Part shown: positions 25,801 to 26,573 of the stretch, piece after piece
Layout of the letters: each line of letters starts with the position of its first letter
Numbering within the stretch: the first letter of the stretch is position 1
Source of the DNA: Elusimicrobiota bacterium
Lineage (GTDB): Bacteria; Elusimicrobiota; Endomicrobiia; Endomicrobiales; Endomicrobiaceae
DNA length: 26,573 nt
Assembly: GCA_031282945.1 (NCBI GenBank)
Contig: JAITCX010000133.1
Span: forward strand, 1 to 26,573
Reading direction: 5' to 3'
The notes under the pieces: model-generated
Seen by the model: only the letters and a program-made list of their open reading frames with translations
Database searches by the model: none
Told to the model about the DNA's origin: nothing
Program-made: the position numbers and the translations under genes

Positions 25801-26049
25801 TTATTTATTATTAATTTCTCTATAAAATTTTTCATTTAATTTTTTATCAATTTCTGCAATATTTTTATCCTCATCGTCTATATCTGTAAAATTTACATAT
25901 AGGGTATTGGCATCTACAATTTCTTTTAATATTTCCTTCTTTTGAGAAATATTAAATTCATCAAAACCATTAAATTTATGAGGGTCTATTCTATAGCTTA
26001 AAAAACTTGAATTTTTAGCTTTTTTCAATAATGCATTTAATTGTTCATC
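25801..26049 (-). pseudogene. Truncated duplicate of the mod 3' end
   Basis: The minus strand encodes about 80 residues matching the C-terminus of Mod (LSYRIDPHKFNGFDEFNISQ, DANTLYVNF, DIDDEDKNIAEIDKKLNEKF). It aligns to mod 22638-22877 and then jumps, at a shared ATC (26047-26049), to the sequence upstream of the ADP-ribosylglycohydrolase (24827 onwards). The methyltransferase motifs are missing and no start codon of mod remains, so it cannot be a methyltransferase. Its frame is still intact and many differences from mod are conservative, which suggests descent from a once functional, diverged mod. Confidence 0.85.
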
Positions 26050-26145
26050 AATATTTTGTATACTTTTTTTACTATTTTTTACTTTAATATCATTATTTAG
26101 CAAATTTACTAAAATAATATCTTTAAAAATCAGGAGGATCAATTT
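26047..26145 (+). repeat. Second copy of the ADP-ribosylglycohydrolase upstream region
   Basis: This stretch is nearly identical to 24827-24928, including an AATATTTTGTA start, the TTAGCAAATTTACTAAAATAA block and the AGGAGG ribosome binding site, with only a few differences. It is the leader and probable promoter of the second hydrolase copy, carried along by the duplication. Confidence 0.85.
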
Positions 26146-26573
26146 ATGATTGGAGCAATAGCAGGCGATATTATAGGGTCTCGTTTTGAATTTAATAATT
26201 GCAAAAGCAAAGAATTTAAACTTTTTAGCAAAGATTGTTCTGCTACCGACGACAGCATAATGACCTTAGCTATCGCTAAAGCCATTATGGAAGCCGCTAA
26301 AAATAAAATGCAAAACAAAAATGAATACGACGTCGCTTTTCATGACGCATTAGGCAAGCTGACTGTAAAGCATATGCAAGAATTGGGACGCAAATACCCC
26401 GACTGCGGTTTTGGCGGTATGTTTTTCAAATGGGTATTTAGCGCAAATCCCGAGCCTTACAATAGTTATGGCAATGGAGCGGCGATGCGCATTAGTTCTG
26501 TTGGATTTATAGCAAACAATATTTTGCAAGCGCAGCAGCTTGCAAAAACCGTTACAGAAGTGACGCACACTCA
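26146..26573 (+). CDS. ADP-ribosylglycohydrolase family protein, copy 2 (cut by window end)
   Basis: The first 142 codons of a second hydrolase are present and the frame runs off the window edge. The product closely matches copy 1: MIGAIAGDIIGSRFEFNN, then ATDDSIM at the metal site (Thr replaced by Ser relative to copy 1) and NSYGNGAAMRISSVG. AGGAGG stands eight bases before the ATG, as in copy 1. Substitutions are spread over the whole length and keep the frame, so both copies appear to have been selected for function. Whether the C-terminal GGDTDT motif is intact cannot be seen here. Confidence 0.9.
   Translation, partial: MIGAIAGDIIGSRFEFNNCKSKEFKLFSKDCSATDDSIMTLAIAKAIMEAAKNKMQNKNEYDVAFHDALGKLTVKHMQELGRKYPDCGFGGMFFKWVFSANPEPYNSYGNGAAMRISSVGFIANNILQAQQLAKTVTEVTHT

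Noticed and set aside
26050..26142. Extension of the mod remnant into a 113-residue protein
   Set aside because: The first 30 or so residues are the complement of the hydrolase leader, not mod; the frame is open there by chance.

Overview
The window is AT-rich bacterial chromosome. It looks like a Gram-negative anaerobe: there are two signal-peptide outer-membrane barrel proteins ending in aromatic residues, a nucleoside-binding lipoprotein, and an oxygen-sensitive glycyl-radical enzyme with its activase. An Elusimicrobiota/Endomicrobia-like or similar gut anaerobe would fit, but no rRNA, tRNA or marker protein fixes the taxonomy, so this is a weak inference.

Layout. (1) 1-515: no convincing gene. 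(2) 516-8757, all on the minus strand: one operon-like block, psuG (pseudouridine-5'-phosphate glycosidase), yjjI (glycyl-radical enzyme of unknown reaction), yjjW (its radical-SAM activase), then a BMP-type nucleoside ABC importer (binding lipoprotein, double ATPase, two permeases). A hairpin attenuator follows the binding protein and a terminator closes the block. The import system would supply nucleosides, PsuG would cleave pseudouridine 5'-phosphate, and YjjI presumably acts on a related metabolite. No pseudouridine kinase is present. (3) 8758-10033: a 1.3-kb non-coding island of hairpin arrays, tandem repeats and a REPIN-like pair of GC-rich hairpins. (4) 10034-17749, minus strand: an outer-membrane barrel protein, then a cluster transcribed as aminotransferase (alaC-like) and homoserine dehydrogenase, and after a gap DUF1844 protein, two polytopic GT-C-like membrane proteins and queE. 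(5) 17750-19816, plus strand: a secreted DUF3089 hydrolase and a second barrel protein paralogous to the first, closed by a strong terminator. (6) 19868-24649, minus strand: a type III restriction-modification system (res, mod). (7) 24929 to the end, plus strand: an ADP-ribosylglycohydrolase, a remnant of a second mod gene, and a second ADP-ribosylglycohydrolase cut by the window edge.

The most interesting signal is at the start of mod. Nine codons after the best start codon lies a run of 13 G (mod strand). The start codon and the mod body are in different frames with this run length, so the gene reads as phase-variable and currently OFF; 11 or 14 G would join the frames into a protein of about 670 residues. 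This would make it a candidate phasevarion. Next to it, the 3' end of mod plus the intergenic region plus the ADP-ribosylglycohydrolase occur twice, the second time with the mod body deleted across a 3-bp microhomology. This suggests an active accessory locus in which ADP-ribosylglycohydrolase is physically tied to the type III system.
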